Positions 6,081-14,514 of a stretch of DNA of 19,654 nt are shown here, in pieces. Made by a program: the position numbers and the translations under genes. The stretch lies in the NCBI GenBank assembly GCA_910589165.1, contig CAJUSP010000026.1, forward strand, positions 1 through 19,654, read 5' to 3'. The notes under the pieces were generated by a model that was given only the letters and a program-made list of their open reading frames with translations, searched no databases and was not told the origin of the DNA. Each line of letters starts with the position of its first letter. Position 1 is the first letter of the stretch. The stretch comes from an uncultured Adlercreutzia sp. Its GTDB lineage: Bacteria > Actinomycetota > Coriobacteriia > Coriobacteriales > Eggerthellaceae.

Positions 6081-8963
6081 ATGTCAAAAACCAATTTGAC
6101 ACGCCGCAGCTTCGTCAAGGTGTCCGCGCTCGCGGGCGCGGCGACGGCTATCGGCGCCTCGATGGCCGGCTGCATGCAGGAGAGCGGGGATGTGGCCACC
6201 GAGGGCGGCGAGCAGGCCCTGAGCTCCACCGAGGGGCTCACCCGTGTGCGCACGAGCTGCCACGGCTGCATCCAGATGTGCCCGGCCATCGCGTATCTGA
6301 AGGACGGCGTGGTAGTGAAGCTGGAAGGCGACCCCGAGGCTCCGGTGTCCCGCGGCTCGCTCTGCATCAAGGGCCTGAACCAGCTGCACACCATGTACAG
6401 CCCCCGCCGCATCCTGCACCCGCTGCGCCGCGCCGGCGAGCGAGGCGAGAACAAGTGGGAGGTCATCTCCTGGGACGAGGCGATCACCGAGGCCGCCGAG
6501 CACATCAAGGACGCCATCGACAAGTACGGCAACTACGCGTTCTTCAGCTCGGTCGGCGGTGGCGGCTCCTACTCGTTCATGGAGGCCATGACGCTGCCCA
6601 TGGCCTTCGGCAGCCCCACGGTGTTCGAGCCCGGCTGCGCCCAGTGCTACCTGCCCCGTTGGGCCCTCTCGAAGCTCTTCTACGGCGGCGACGACCAGTC
6701 CATCGCCGACAACGCCGTGCAGGAGATCTTCAAGGTGAACGACAACAAGACCGAGGTCGTCGTCATCTGGGGCGCCCAGCCTTCTGTGTCCGAGACGGCC
6801 GAGTCGGGCCGCGGCATGGCGGAGCTGCGCGCCGCCGGCGTGAAGACCGTGGTCGTGGATCCGAACTTCTCGCCCGACGCCGTGAAGGCCGACGTGTGGC
6901 TGCCCGTGCGCCCCGGCACCGACACGAAGCTCCTGCTTTCCTGGTTCCGCTACATCTTCGAGAACAAGCTCTACGACGAGGAGTTCACGAAGTACTGGAC
7001 GAACCTGCCCTTCCTCATCGATCCGGACACGAAGCTGCCGGTGAAGGCCGCCGAGCTGTTCCCCGACTTCCAGCAGACCACGCCCGAGAACACCCCGGCC
7101 TACGTGTGCTTCGACCTGAAGACCAACGCCGTGGCGCCCTTCGAGTACTCCGCCCCGGCCGACAGCGCCGTGGACCCCGAGATCTTCTGGGCGGGCGACT
7201 TCAACGGCAAGACCTACAAGACCGCCGGCCAGATCTACAAGGAGGAGGCCGACCCCTGGACGCTCGAGCGCACCGCTGAGGAGTGCTGGCTGCAGGCCGA
7301 CAAGATCGAGGCGGCCATCAAGCTCTACGTGGAGAACAACGGCGGTATCGCCAACGGCGTGGCCTCCGACATGACCGAGTCGGCCTCCCAGGTGCCGCTC
7401 GGCTGCATGGGCCTCGACTCCATCATGGGCCGCATCAACAAGCCCGGTGTGACCATGACCCAGAAGGGCGGCGGCTACTTCGCCACCATGACCGACACCG
7501 GCGAGACGGTGAACACGCGTCCGGTGACCTACAACAACGGCTTCGGCGGCATGTTCTCCGACATGTACGGCGTGGGCGCGGTCATCGGCATGTCCGACGC
7601 CGAGAACGAGGCCCGCATCAAGGCCCTCGGCGAGGCCATGCCCGATTCCCAGCGCATTCTGAACAAGCTGCTGCAGGATCGCCTGGGCATGAAGGACCAC
7701 AAGGGCCTCTACGCCTGGTGCCATTCGCACATCCCCACGGTGCGCAACGCCATCGCCACCGGCGAGCCGTTCAAGCCGCGCGTGTGGTTCGACATGTCCG
7801 GCAACAAGCTGGCCATGCTGGGCAACGCGAAGTCGTGGTACGACGTGTTCCCCGAGGTGGACTACGTTATCGGCCAGTACCCGCACCTCACCTCGTTCCA
7901 CATCGAGGCGTGCGATTTGGTCTTCCCGCTGCGCGAGTGGCTGGAGGAGCCCATGGTGAACATGACCCAGCTGGACACCCAGTGGCTGCAGAACGAGTGC
8001 GTGCACATCGGTGAGACCGTGTCGCACTCCATCCCCGCCGCCCAGGTGGTGGCGAAGTGCCGCGAGCTGTGGGGCGGCCATATTCCGAACGGCCTGGAGC
8101 TGGGCGATGGCACCGCCTACCTGGGCGACCCCACCGAGGAGGCGGTGAAGAACACCGCGGCCACCACGCTCGGCGCGCCCGACTGGGAGACCCTGCAGGC
8201 CAACATCGACGACTACGTGCCCTGCGTGACCCCGGACTACTGGAACTACAACCAGCATGAGCAGATTTGCGACGACGGGCTGCCCTCGGGCTTCGCCACC
8301 GAGTCGCGCAAGGTGGAGACCTACTGCCAGATGCTCATCCGCATGGCCCGCAACGGGTACCCGTACTGCTACCCCGAGCCGCAGGAGGCCTGCGAGGACT
8401 ACAGCCCCATCTGCGTGCCCATCGAGCCGGTGGAGAGCCCCTACGAGGGCATGGCGGGCTACGACGCCGAGTACCCGTTCGTGCTGACGAGCGGACGCGT
8501 GCCCTACTTCCACCACGGCACCATGCGCCACGCCCCCTTCAGCCGCGAGCTGTTCCCCTGCGCCGAGATCCGCATCAACCCGGTCTCGGCCGCCGAGCTC
8601 GGCATCGAGCACATGGACTGGGTGAAGGTGACGAGCCGCCGCGGCGAGGTCCACGCCCGCGCCTACCTGACCGAGGGCGTACACCCCAAGACCGTGTGGA
8701 TGGAGCGCTTCTGGAACCCCGAGTGCTACGACGCCTCCCAGGCCAACCCCACCGGCGGCTGGCGCGAGTGCAACGTGAACGTGCTCACCAAGAACGACGC
8801 CCCCTTCAACGAGGTCTACGGCTCCTACACCAACCGCGGCTTCACGGTGAAGATCGAGAAGTCGGAGCGCCCGGCCAACATCTGGGTGGAGGCCGAGGAG
8901 TTCGAGCCCTTCATGCCCACCCAGGAAATGCTCGCTGAAGCCCAGACGAAGGATGTGTTCTAA
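6081..8963 (+). CDS. Tat-exported molybdopterin oxidoreductase, DMSO reductase family, catalytic subunit
   Basis: The 960-aa enzyme should carry a bis-pterin molybdenum cofactor and one [4Fe-4S] cluster and act outside the membrane. It opens with a twin-arginine signal (TRRSFVK, Arg8-Arg9) that also ends in a lipobox-like MAGC (Cys31). The cluster motif is Cys60-x2-Cys63-x3-Cys67-x27-Cys95. GCAQCYLPRW (Cys186, Cys189) lies where the family places its molybdenum ligand, though the ligand is not assigned. Residues from about 799 match the C-terminal cofactor-binding domain. It is longer than E. coli DmsA (about 800 aa). The start at 6081 is chosen for GAGGAGAGGA upstream and the signal peptide; the in-frame ATG at 5994 lies inside the previous gene. 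Partner genes follow. The substrate is unknown; family members reduce sulfoxides, N-oxides or polysulfide, or dehydroxylate catechols. Confidence 0.93.
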   Translation: MSKTNLTRRSFVKVSALAGAATAIGASMAGCMQESGDVATEGGEQALSSTEGLTRVRTSCHGCIQMCPAIAYLKDGVVVKLEGDPEAPVSRGSLCIKGLNQLHTMYSPRRILHPLRRAGERGENKWEVISWDEAITEAAEHIKDAIDKYGNYAFFSSVGGGGSYSFMEAMTLPMAFGSPTVFEPGCAQCYLPRWALSKLFYGGDDQSIADNAVQEIFKVNDNKTEVVVIWGAQPSVSETAESGRGMAELRAAGVKTVVVDPNFSPDAVKADVWLPVRPGTDTKLLLSWFRYIFENKLYDEEFTKYWTNLPFLIDPDTKLPVKAAELFPDFQQTTPENTPAYVCFDLKTNAVAPFEYSAPADSAVDPEIFWAGDFNGKTYKTAGQIYKEEADPWTLERTAEECWLQADKIEAAIKLYVENNGGIANGVASDMTESASQVPLGCMGLDSIMGRINKPGVTMTQKGGGYFATMTDTGETVNTRPVTYNNGFGGMFSDMYGVGAVIGMSDAENEARIKALGEAMPDSQRILNKLLQDRLGMKDHKGLYAWCHSHIPTVRNAIATGEPFKPRVWFDMSGNKLAMLGNAKSWYDVFPEVDYVIGQYPHLTSFHIEACDLVFPLREWLEEPMVNMTQLDTQWLQNECVHIGETVSHSIPAAQVVAKCRELWGGHIPNGLELGDGTAYLGDPTEEAVKNTAATTLGAPDWETLQANIDDYVPCVTPDYWNYNQHEQICDDGLPSGFATESRKVETYCQMLIRMARNGYPYCYPEPQEACEDYSPICVPIEPVESPYEGMAGYDAEYPFVLTSGRVPYFHHGTMRHAPFSRELFPCAEIRINPVSAAELGIEHMDWVKVTSRRGEVHARAYLTEGVHPKTVWMERFWNPECYDASQANPTGGWRECNVNVLTKNDAPFNEVYGSYTNRGFTVKIEKSERPANIWVEAEEFEPFMPTQEMLAEAQTKDVF

Positions 8964-9571
8964 TGAAAAATACGCTTGTCATCGACCTCGACCGCTGCTC
9001 GGGCTGCGACTCGTGCGTGGCGGCCTGCAAGCACGAGAACCAGATCAATCTGGGCGTCGTGCGCAACCACGTGTCCGCCGTGGGCCCTGTGGGCACCTTC
9101 CCGGACATCGAGATGTACTGGCTGCCCATGCAGTGCCAGCAGTGCGAGAACCCCGGCTGCATCGAGGTGTGCCCCACCGGCGCGAGCTACCGCGACGAGG
9201 AGACCGGCATCGTGCTCGTGAACGACGCCGACTGCATCGGCTGCGAGAGCTGCCTCACGGGCTGCCCCTACGGCGTGCGCCAGCTGAACCCGGCCACCAA
9301 CACCATCGAGAAGTGCACCCTGTGCTTCCAGCGCAAGAACGACGAGAACTGGGAGCCGGCCTGCGTGCACAACTGCTGCTGCGGCGCCCGCATCTTCGGC
9401 GACCTCGACGACCCGGAGAGCGCCGCTTCCAAGGCCGTGGCCGCCGCCGGTGAGAACGCCCACTACCTGCACGACCCGGCGAGCCTTGCCCCCACGACGG
9501 TCTACATCCTCTCGGAGAAGACCGCCAAGTGGCAGGAGGAGCCCGTGGAGGTTACCCGCTACGAGAAGTAG
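8963..9571 (+). CDS. Ferredoxin-like subunit with four [4Fe-4S] clusters (DmsB/NrfC type)
   Basis: The 202-aa protein carries electrons between the membrane partner and the catalytic subunit. Four cysteine groups are present: CSGCDSCVAAC (Cys12, 15, 18, 22), CQQCENPGCIEVCP, CIGCESCLTGCP, and CTLCFQRK paired with CVHNCC, enough for four cubane clusters as in DmsB. It has no signal peptide and would be exported bound to the Tat-tagged catalytic subunit. Its ATG overlaps the upstream stop by one base (TAATG), so translation is coupled. A long structured gap follows before the chaperone gene. Confidence 0.94.
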   Translation: MKNTLVIDLDRCSGCDSCVAACKHENQINLGVVRNHVSAVGPVGTFPDIEMYWLPMQCQQCENPGCIEVCPTGASYRDEETGIVLVNDADCIGCESCLTGCPYGVRQLNPATNTIEKCTLCFQRKNDENWEPACVHNCCCGARIFGDLDDPESAASKAVAAAGENAHYLHDPASLAPTTVYILSEKTAKWQEEPVEVTRYEK

Positions 9572-9831
9572 TAGCCGCTGAGTATCCCGGGGGCGCTCTT
9601 CGGGGCGCCCCCACCGCCCGACCGTGTGCCCGCCGCCGCCCCTCCCACAGGCGGCGGGCGCGGCCCGGGTTCGGCATCTGCCCGCCCTCGTCCCGTAAGC
9701 CGGGGGGGGGGCTTCCCAGGGCAAGGGCCCCGACTTGTTCCGCGCCGCCCGACGGCGTCCGGGCAGGGGTGGCCCTTGCCCTGCGAAACTGGCAGAATGG
9801 CATGAGAGCAGGGGAGAGGAGGCCGCAAGGC
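9572..9831 (+). repeat. Structured intra-operon gap with three hairpins and a G10 tract
   Basis: This 260-nt gap lies inside an otherwise tightly packed operon. It contains three perfect inverted repeats: 8 bp (9589-9596 with 9605-9612), 10 bp (9628-9637 with 9650-9659) and 13 bp (9717-9729 with 9771-9783, whose loop holds a further 5-bp hairpin). None has a downstream T-run, so none is a standard terminator. A run of ten G lies at 9702-9711. No supported small gene is seen. The folds may set the ratio of enzyme to chaperone and anchor by pausing or processing. Confidence 0.6.
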
Positions 9832-9846
9832 ATGGAGGAGGAAATC

Positions 9847-10572
9847 ATGGAAGAGGCAGCGGGCGCGCCCGGGCGCGACGAGGTGACCGAGGAGATGATC
9901 GCCGCCTGCAAGGGGCGCGCGGCCTTCTACGATATGCTGGCGGCCCTGTACTTCCGCCCGCTGACCGCCGAGCAGGTGGAGAACATCGCCGAGCTTGACT
10001 GGGCGCCCTATGAGGGGCTCAACAACCTGTTCGACGACGGCATCAACGACGTCTCGCGCTACCTGCGCAAGCGCAACTCCGGCACGCGCCAGGCCCTTGC
10101 CGTCGACTTCACGAGCGCCTTTGCCGGCACGAGCTCGTGGAAGGGGCGCTACGCGGTGCCCTACGAGTCGGTCCACACGAGCGAGGAAGGGCTCATGTTC
10201 CAGGACGCCTACCACGAGGTGTTCCAGCTGTACAAGGCCAACCATGTGGCCAAGGCCGAGGGCTACGACTTCCCCCACGACCACCTGTCGTTCATGTGCG
10301 AGTTCCTCGTGGTGCTCTCCGACCGCATCGCGGCGGCGCTTGAGGCCGGCGACGACGCCGAGGCGCTCGAGCAGGTGCAGGTGTCCCGGGCCTTTTTGGC
10401 CGACCACATCCTGTCGTGGTTCGACACGTTCCAGGACCTCGCGCTGCTGCTTCTGGAGACGCGCTTCTACCGCGGCATCCTGAAGATCAGCAAGGGCTTC
10501 TTCGCCGAGGACGCCGAGCTTCTGCAGTCGATGGCCGTGGAGCTTGAGCAGCGCCTCGGCGACGCGGAATAG
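9847..10572 (+). CDS. TorD/DmsD-family molybdoenzyme chaperone
   Basis: The 241-aa cytoplasmic protein belongs to the TorD family, which binds the Tat signal and apo-form of a molybdoenzyme, holds it until cofactor is inserted, and then releases it for export. Family marks are PYESVHTSEEGLMF (from residue 105) and HDHLSFMCEFL (from residue 144), within an all-helical protein. The client is surely the catalytic subunit of this operon. GGAGGAGGA lies about 5 nt before the ATG at 9847; in-frame ATGs at 9832 (also with a fair ribosome-binding site) and 9802 are alternatives adding 5 or 15 residues. It is followed 9 nt later by the membrane subunit. Confidence 0.9.
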   Translation: MEEAAGAPGRDEVTEEMIAACKGRAAFYDMLAALYFRPLTAEQVENIAELDWAPYEGLNNLFDDGINDVSRYLRKRNSGTRQALAVDFTSAFAGTSSWKGRYAVPYESVHTSEEGLMFQDAYHEVFQLYKANHVAKAEGYDFPHDHLSFMCEFLVVLSDRIAAALEAGDDAEALEQVQVSRAFLADHILSWFDTFQDLALLLLETRFYRGILKISKGFFAEDAELLQSMAVELEQRLGDAE

Positions 10573-10581
10573 GAGGAGACC

Positions 10582-11316
10582 ATGGACTTCGCAATCGTCC
10601 TCGCCGTGACGGTGGCGGCCTGCTTCGCGCTGCGCAACCCGCTGAAGGCCTGCCCGGTCGCCTTCTATGCGGCGGCCATCGCCGTGGACGCGCTCTACGT
10701 CTACGGCGTGTTCTTCGGGCTGCCCCGCGCCGTGTGGGCACCGCTCTTTACCCTCGTGCAGAAGTGCGAGCTGGCGCTGGCCCTGTTCGTGGTGGTCATG
10801 TTCATCGGCTGCCTGAAGAAGGGCACGCGGGTGTATACCTGGCTGAAGCCGGTGAGAAGCGAGCTGTCCATCGTGGCGTGGTTCCTGTCGCTGGGGCACA
10901 TGGCCGTGTACCTGGAGAGCTACCTGCCGCGCATCTTCGGCGGCGCGGGAGCCATCTCCACCAACGTGCTGGGCTCGTTCGTGCTAGCGCTCGTGCTGCT
11001 GGTGCTGCTCGTGGTGCTCGGCGTCACCTCCTTCGCTTTCGTGAAGCGCCAGATGTCCACGGCGAGCTGGAAGAAGGTGCAGAAGCTGGCCTACCCGTTC
11101 TTTGGGCTCGTGTACGTGCACCTGCTGCTGATGCTTCTGCCCTCGGCGCTGCACGGGGGCTTGGCCGCCCAGGCATCGGTGGCCGTGTACTCGGTGGTGT
11201 TCATCGGCTACGGGCTGTGCCGTGTGGGCCGCGCCCTGCTCGATAGGCAGGACGAGGCGGAGCCCCGCCGCGCGCAGACTCCCTCGTTCTCCGACGAGCT
11301 GGATACGGTATCCTAG
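10582..11316 (+). CDS. Ferric-reductase-like membrane protein, probable complex anchor
   Basis: The 244-aa protein has about six predicted membrane helices and a short charged C-terminal tail (about 225-244). The pattern resembles ferric-reductase-like or YedZ/MsrQ-type membrane domains. His106 (SLGHMAVYLE) and His180 (VYVHLLLML) are in helices and could hold haem b, and the TASWKKVQKLAYPFFGLVY stretch is like the segment before the second haem helix in that group. Standard partners of DmsAB-type enzymes are DmsC or NrfD proteins, which this does not resemble. The likely role is to pass electrons from menaquinol to the four-cluster subunit; this is inferred from operon position. GGAGGAGACC precedes the ATG. 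Confidence 0.75.
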   Translation: MDFAIVLAVTVAACFALRNPLKACPVAFYAAAIAVDALYVYGVFFGLPRAVWAPLFTLVQKCELALALFVVVMFIGCLKKGTRVYTWLKPVRSELSIVAWFLSLGHMAVYLESYLPRIFGGAGAISTNVLGSFVLALVLLVLLVVLGVTSFAFVKRQMSTASWKKVQKLAYPFFGLVYVHLLLMLLPSALHGGLAAQASVAVYSVVFIGYGLCRVGRALLDRQDEAEPRRAQTPSFSDELDTVS

Positions 11317-11329
11317 GGGATAGCGATAT

Positions 11330-11361
11330 GCGAAAGGCGTCTTGCGGGGCGCCTTTCTCGC
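11330..11361 (+). terminator. Weak terminator-like hairpin after the membrane subunit
   Basis: A stem of about 10 bp (11330-11339 with 11350-11361, one T bulged at 11358) has a 10-nt loop. No T-run follows and the next start codon is only 15 nt away, so it is more likely an attenuator or processing site than a full stop. Confidence 0.4.
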
Positions 11362-11375
11362 ATTGAGGGAGGATC

Positions 11376-12935
11376 ATGGCAAAAGCAGAAGCGTTCCTGC
11401 GCAAGCTTGTGCGCACTTGGCCGTCGCTGCCCTATATGGCGCTCGGCGCCGCGCTGGCGGCGATGTACATTGCGAACTCGGGCACCGCCTGGCTGTCGGA
11501 TACCGAGATGAACGGCGGGAACCTGTCCACGATGTTCATTGCGGCCAGCTTGGGGTCGGGCGGCATCATGGTGCTGGCGACGTTCTTCGTGCCGCGGATG
11601 AGGCGCTGGCTCGAGCGGCCCAACAGTGCGTTGCTCGGCGGCTTGCTCGCCGGGCTCGGCAGCCTGATCGTCGTGCTCATAGGCCCGTACTACCTGTACT
11701 TCATTGTGCCGGAAGGGTTCAACTGGTATGTGTTCGTCGCCGGATCGTTTCTGTTCGGCGCCGGCCTCGGCATCGTGAGTCTTCGCTGCGGCCAGCTCTA
11801 CGGGGCCCTTCCCCCGCGCCAGGTGATCGTGTACGCGGCCTTCTCGCAGATCGTGGTGGCGCTGTGCTTCTTCGTGCTCGTGGGCTCGCCCGACTGGGCC
11901 CCGGTGCCCGGCGGCCCCTCGCTCATCGGCATTCTGTTCTTCGTGGGCCTTCCGGTAGCAGCGGGCTTTCTGGCGTCGCTTTCCCGGTATTCCGAGCGCT
12001 CGACGGCCGATATCGAGGTCATTCAGAGCCGCTCGGCGCTGCCGAAGTCGTTCTGGAAGCTGCTTGCCGTGGTGTTCGTGTTCTCGTGCATCGTGGCGTC
12101 GGTGTACGCCTCGGTGGTGGCGGTCTCTTCCATTGCCACAACACTCAGCGGGTCGCGGCTCGTCATGCTGGTGCGCATGGGTCTCGCCGTGGGACTTGTG
12201 TGCGTGGCCGTGGGCACCGAGGGCGAGCGGTTGAACTTCGGCAAGGTGTACTCGGTGGTGATGGTGGTGTCCGTGGCGCTTGTGGCCTGCCTGCCGCTTG
12301 TGTCGGTGCTGCACACGGTGCTGAGCCAGATTGTCTCGCTGGCCAGCGTGGTGTTCGAGCTGTTTCTGTGGTGTACCCTGGCATTCGTCGTGTACCAGCG
12401 GCGCCTGTCGGCGGTAATGGTGTTCGGCTACGGCTATGGCGCCTACCTGCTGGGCACCGGCATCGGGTGGCTCTTCGGCGTGCAGGCGCTCGGCTCGCTG
12501 TTCGCGGCGGTGGGCGAGGCGTTCGCCTACATGATCATGGCCATTATCGTGCTTGCCTGCGCATTCCTCATCTTCTCGGAGCGCGAGTTCGACCGTCTCT
12601 TCGCACCGGTGGAGGAAGGCGCGCCTACCCTCGATGAGCTGCTTATGAAGGACCTGGCGGCCGACGAGGCGGCCCATGACGAGGCCGAGCCCCAGCGCAA
12701 GGGGCGCTTCGGCGCGGCTATCGAGGCCCTGGCCGAGGCTCACCAGCTCTCGCCGCGCGAGACTGACGTGCTGCGCTGCCTGGCCATGGGCTACAACTCA
12801 TCCACGACGGCCAGCAAGCTGCATATCTCGTGGAACACCGTGCGCACCCACACGCGCAACGTCTACGGCAAGCTCGGCGTGCATTCCCAGCAGGAGCTGA
12901 TCGCGCTTGTGGATGCGGAGACGGCGCGAGAGTAG
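11376..12935 (+). CDS. LuxR-type regulator with about 12 membrane helices
   Basis: The 519-aa protein joins an N-terminal membrane part of about 12 hydrophobic helices (about residues 15-395) to a C-terminal LuxR/FixJ helix-turn-helix (458-513: LSPRETDVLRCLAMG, then TVRTHTRNVYGKLGVHSQQEL). A linker of about 55 residues connects them. No kinase or receiver domain is present, so membrane sensing and DNA binding are in one chain. Regulators of this build are common beside reductase genes in Eggerthellaceae. Its place 59 nt downstream of the membrane subunit, on the same strand, suggests it controls the molybdoenzyme operon in response to the substrate or redox state; this is inference. GAGGGAGGA lies upstream of the ATG. 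Confidence 0.9.
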   Translation: MAKAEAFLRKLVRTWPSLPYMALGAALAAMYIANSGTAWLSDTEMNGGNLSTMFIAASLGSGGIMVLATFFVPRMRRWLERPNSALLGGLLAGLGSLIVVLIGPYYLYFIVPEGFNWYVFVAGSFLFGAGLGIVSLRCGQLYGALPPRQVIVYAAFSQIVVALCFFVLVGSPDWAPVPGGPSLIGILFFVGLPVAAGFLASLSRYSERSTADIEVIQSRSALPKSFWKLLAVVFVFSCIVASVYASVVAVSSIATTLSGSRLVMLVRMGLAVGLVCVAVGTEGERLNFGKVYSVVMVVSVALVACLPLVSVLHTVLSQIVSLASVVFELFLWCTLAFVVYQRRLSAVMVFGYGYGAYLLGTGIGWLFGVQALGSLFAAVGEAFAYMIMAIIVLACAFLIFSEREFDRLFAPVEEGAPTLDELLMKDLAADEAAHDEAEPQRKGRFGAAIEALAEAHQLSPRETDVLRCLAMGYNSSTTASKLHISWNTVRTHTRNVYGKLGVHSQQELIALVDAETARE

Positions 12936-12946
12936 CGGTGCGCTCG

Positions 12947-12974
12947 TTGCGGTTTATTGCCGGTTCGGTATAAT
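12947..12974 (+). promoter_or_regulatory. Promoter of moaA-moaC
   Basis: TTGCGG (12947-12952) and a perfect TATAAT (12969-12974) are 16 bp apart. Transcription would start near 12981, giving a leader of only about 25 nt, too short for a molybdenum-cofactor riboswitch. This is the clearest promoter in the window. Confidence 0.8.
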
Positions 12975-13005
12975 ATCCCCCAAGACATTGAGCTGAGGGG
13001 GTTTC

Positions 13006-14007
13006 TTGAAGGATTCGCATGGTCGTACTATCGACTATCTTCGCATTTCGCTGACCGACCGGTGTAATTTCCGCTGCGTGTACTGTATGCCGGAAGACGG
13101 CGTGTGCCAAATGGGCCACGACGAGATTCTGCGCATCGAGGAGATCGAGCGCTTGGTGCGCGTGGCGGCGGGCATCGGCATCAAAAGCGTGCGCCTGACC
13201 GGCGGCGAGCCGCTCGTGCGCAAGGGCGTGGTGGGGCTCGTGGAAACGCTCACGAGCATTCCGGGCATCGAGAACGTGTCCATGACCACCAACGGCGTGC
13301 TGCTGCCCCGCATGATCGACGATTTGAAGGCGGCCGGGCTCTCGCGGGTGAACATCTCGCTGGACACGCTGGACGCCGAGCAGTTCCGCGCCATCACGCG
13401 GGTGGGAAATTTGGACGACACGCTGGCCGGCATCGACGCGGCCCTTGAGGCGGGGCTGAACCCGGTGAAGGTGAACGCGGTGACGGTGCGCAGCCTGAAT
13501 CAGGATTTTCTGGAGTTCGCGAAGCTCTCCATCGACCGGCCGCTGCACGTGCGGTTCATCGAGTATATGCCGCTGGGAGACACGAGCGAGGATTCGGGCA
13601 CCGGCTGGGGCAAGGCCGACGTCATTCCCTCCGAGGAGCTGTGCGCCCTCATCAACGAGCAGGCGCGCGCGGCGGGTCTGCCCGAACTGCGGCCGGCCGG
13701 CGCCTCGAAGCCCTTGGGCTGGGGGCCGGCGCGCTACTTCGAGTTCCCCGGGGCCCAGGGTACCGTGGGCTTCATCAGCCCGCTGTCGCGCCACTTCTGC
13801 GCCGAGTGCAACCGCCTGCGGGTGACCGCCGACGGCAAGGTGCGCCCCTGCCTGTTCTCCGACACGGAGTATGACGTGCGCACCGCCCTGCGCGAGGGCG
13901 ACGACGAGGCGGTGCACGGCGTGCTGCTGGAAGCCCTGGGCGCCAAGCCCGACGAGCACCACGACAAGGTGGGAACCGATAGGAAGATGAGCCAAATAGG
14001 AGGATAG
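13006..14007 (+). CDS. moaA: GTP 3',8-cyclase MoaA
   Basis: The 333-aa radical-SAM enzyme carries out the first step of molybdenum cofactor synthesis, rearranging GTP to 3',8-cyclo-GTP, which MoaC converts to cyclic pyranopterin monophosphate. The N-terminal radical-SAM cluster motif is Cys20-x3-Cys24-x2-Cys27 within DRCNFRCVYCMP. The C-terminal second cluster has FCAECNRLR and a third Cys in VRPCLFSDTE. The chain ends in the conserved Gly-Gly tail (SQIGG). The start is TTG at 13006, supported by GAGGGGG upstream and by the family N-terminus (GRTIDYLRISLTDRC) beginning at residue 6. moaC follows directly, with its ribosome-binding site TAGGAGG inside the end of moaA. Confidence 0.96.
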   Translation: MKDSHGRTIDYLRISLTDRCNFRCVYCMPEDGVCQMGHDEILRIEEIERLVRVAAGIGIKSVRLTGGEPLVRKGVVGLVETLTSIPGIENVSMTTNGVLLPRMIDDLKAAGLSRVNISLDTLDAEQFRAITRVGNLDDTLAGIDAALEAGLNPVKVNAVTVRSLNQDFLEFAKLSIDRPLHVRFIEYMPLGDTSEDSGTGWGKADVIPSEELCALINEQARAAGLPELRPAGASKPLGWGPARYFEFPGAQGTVGFISPLSRHFCAECNRLRVTADGKVRPCLFSDTEYDVRTALREGDDEAVHGVLLEALGAKPDEHHDKVGTDRKMSQIGG

Positions 14008-14508
14008 ATGAGCGAGCAGTTGACCCATATTGACGAGAAGGGCGACGTGCGGATGGTGGACGTGTCGCAGAAGGCCGACACCGAGCGCGTGGCCGTGGCC
14101 GAGGGCTTCATCTCCATGAAGCCGGAGACGCTGGACCTTATTGCCAGCGGCACGGCGAAAAAGGGCGACGTGCTCGCCTGCGCGCGCGTGGCCGGCGTCA
14201 TGGCCGCGAAGAAGACGAGCGACCTTATTCCCATGTGCCACCCGCTGAACATCACCAAGGCGAAGGTGGAGTGCACGCCGGTGTTCGCCGGCGAGCGGGA
14301 GGACGGCCTCGTGGGCATTCACGTGACAACTACCTGCGGCGTCACCGGCAAGACCGGCATCGAGATGGAGGCGCTCACGGCGGCCAGCGTGGCGTGCCTG
14401 ACCGTATACGACATGTGCAAGGCGGTGGACCGCGGCATGGAGATTTCCGAGGTGCGCCTGCTGAAGAAGGATGGCGGCAAGACGGGCCTGTGGCTCCGCG
14501 AGGAATAA
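14008..14508 (+). CDS. moaC: Cyclic pyranopterin monophosphate synthase MoaC
   Basis: The 166-aa cytoplasmic enzyme converts the MoaA product to cyclic pyranopterin monophosphate. Family signatures are complete: DLIPMCHPLNIT, KTGIEMEALTAASVACLTVYDMCKA split across about residues 113-140, and the catalytic-loop lysines near KKDGGKTG at the C-terminus. The length is normal for the family. The ATG begins at the base following the moaA stop. The later pathway genes (moaD, moaE, mogA, moeA, mobA) are not in this window. Confidence 0.96.
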   Translation: MSEQLTHIDEKGDVRMVDVSQKADTERVAVAEGFISMKPETLDLIASGTAKKGDVLACARVAGVMAAKKTSDLIPMCHPLNITKAKVECTPVFAGEREDGLVGIHVTTTCGVTGKTGIEMEALTAASVACLTVYDMCKAVDRGMEISEVRLLKKDGGKTGLWLREE

Positions 14509-14514
14509 AGCGAG

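Noticed and set aside
6084..8684. Very long open frame on the minus strand across the molybdoenzyme gene
   Set aside because: It is antisense to a gene with clear family motifs, is rich in Gly, His, Val and Arg, and shows no known domain. GC-rich third positions keep the antisense frame open.
12718..14322. Long minus-strand frame across the LuxR end, moaA and moaC
   Set aside because: It is antisense to two enzymes with diagnostic motifs and crosses a well-formed promoter, with no domain of its own.
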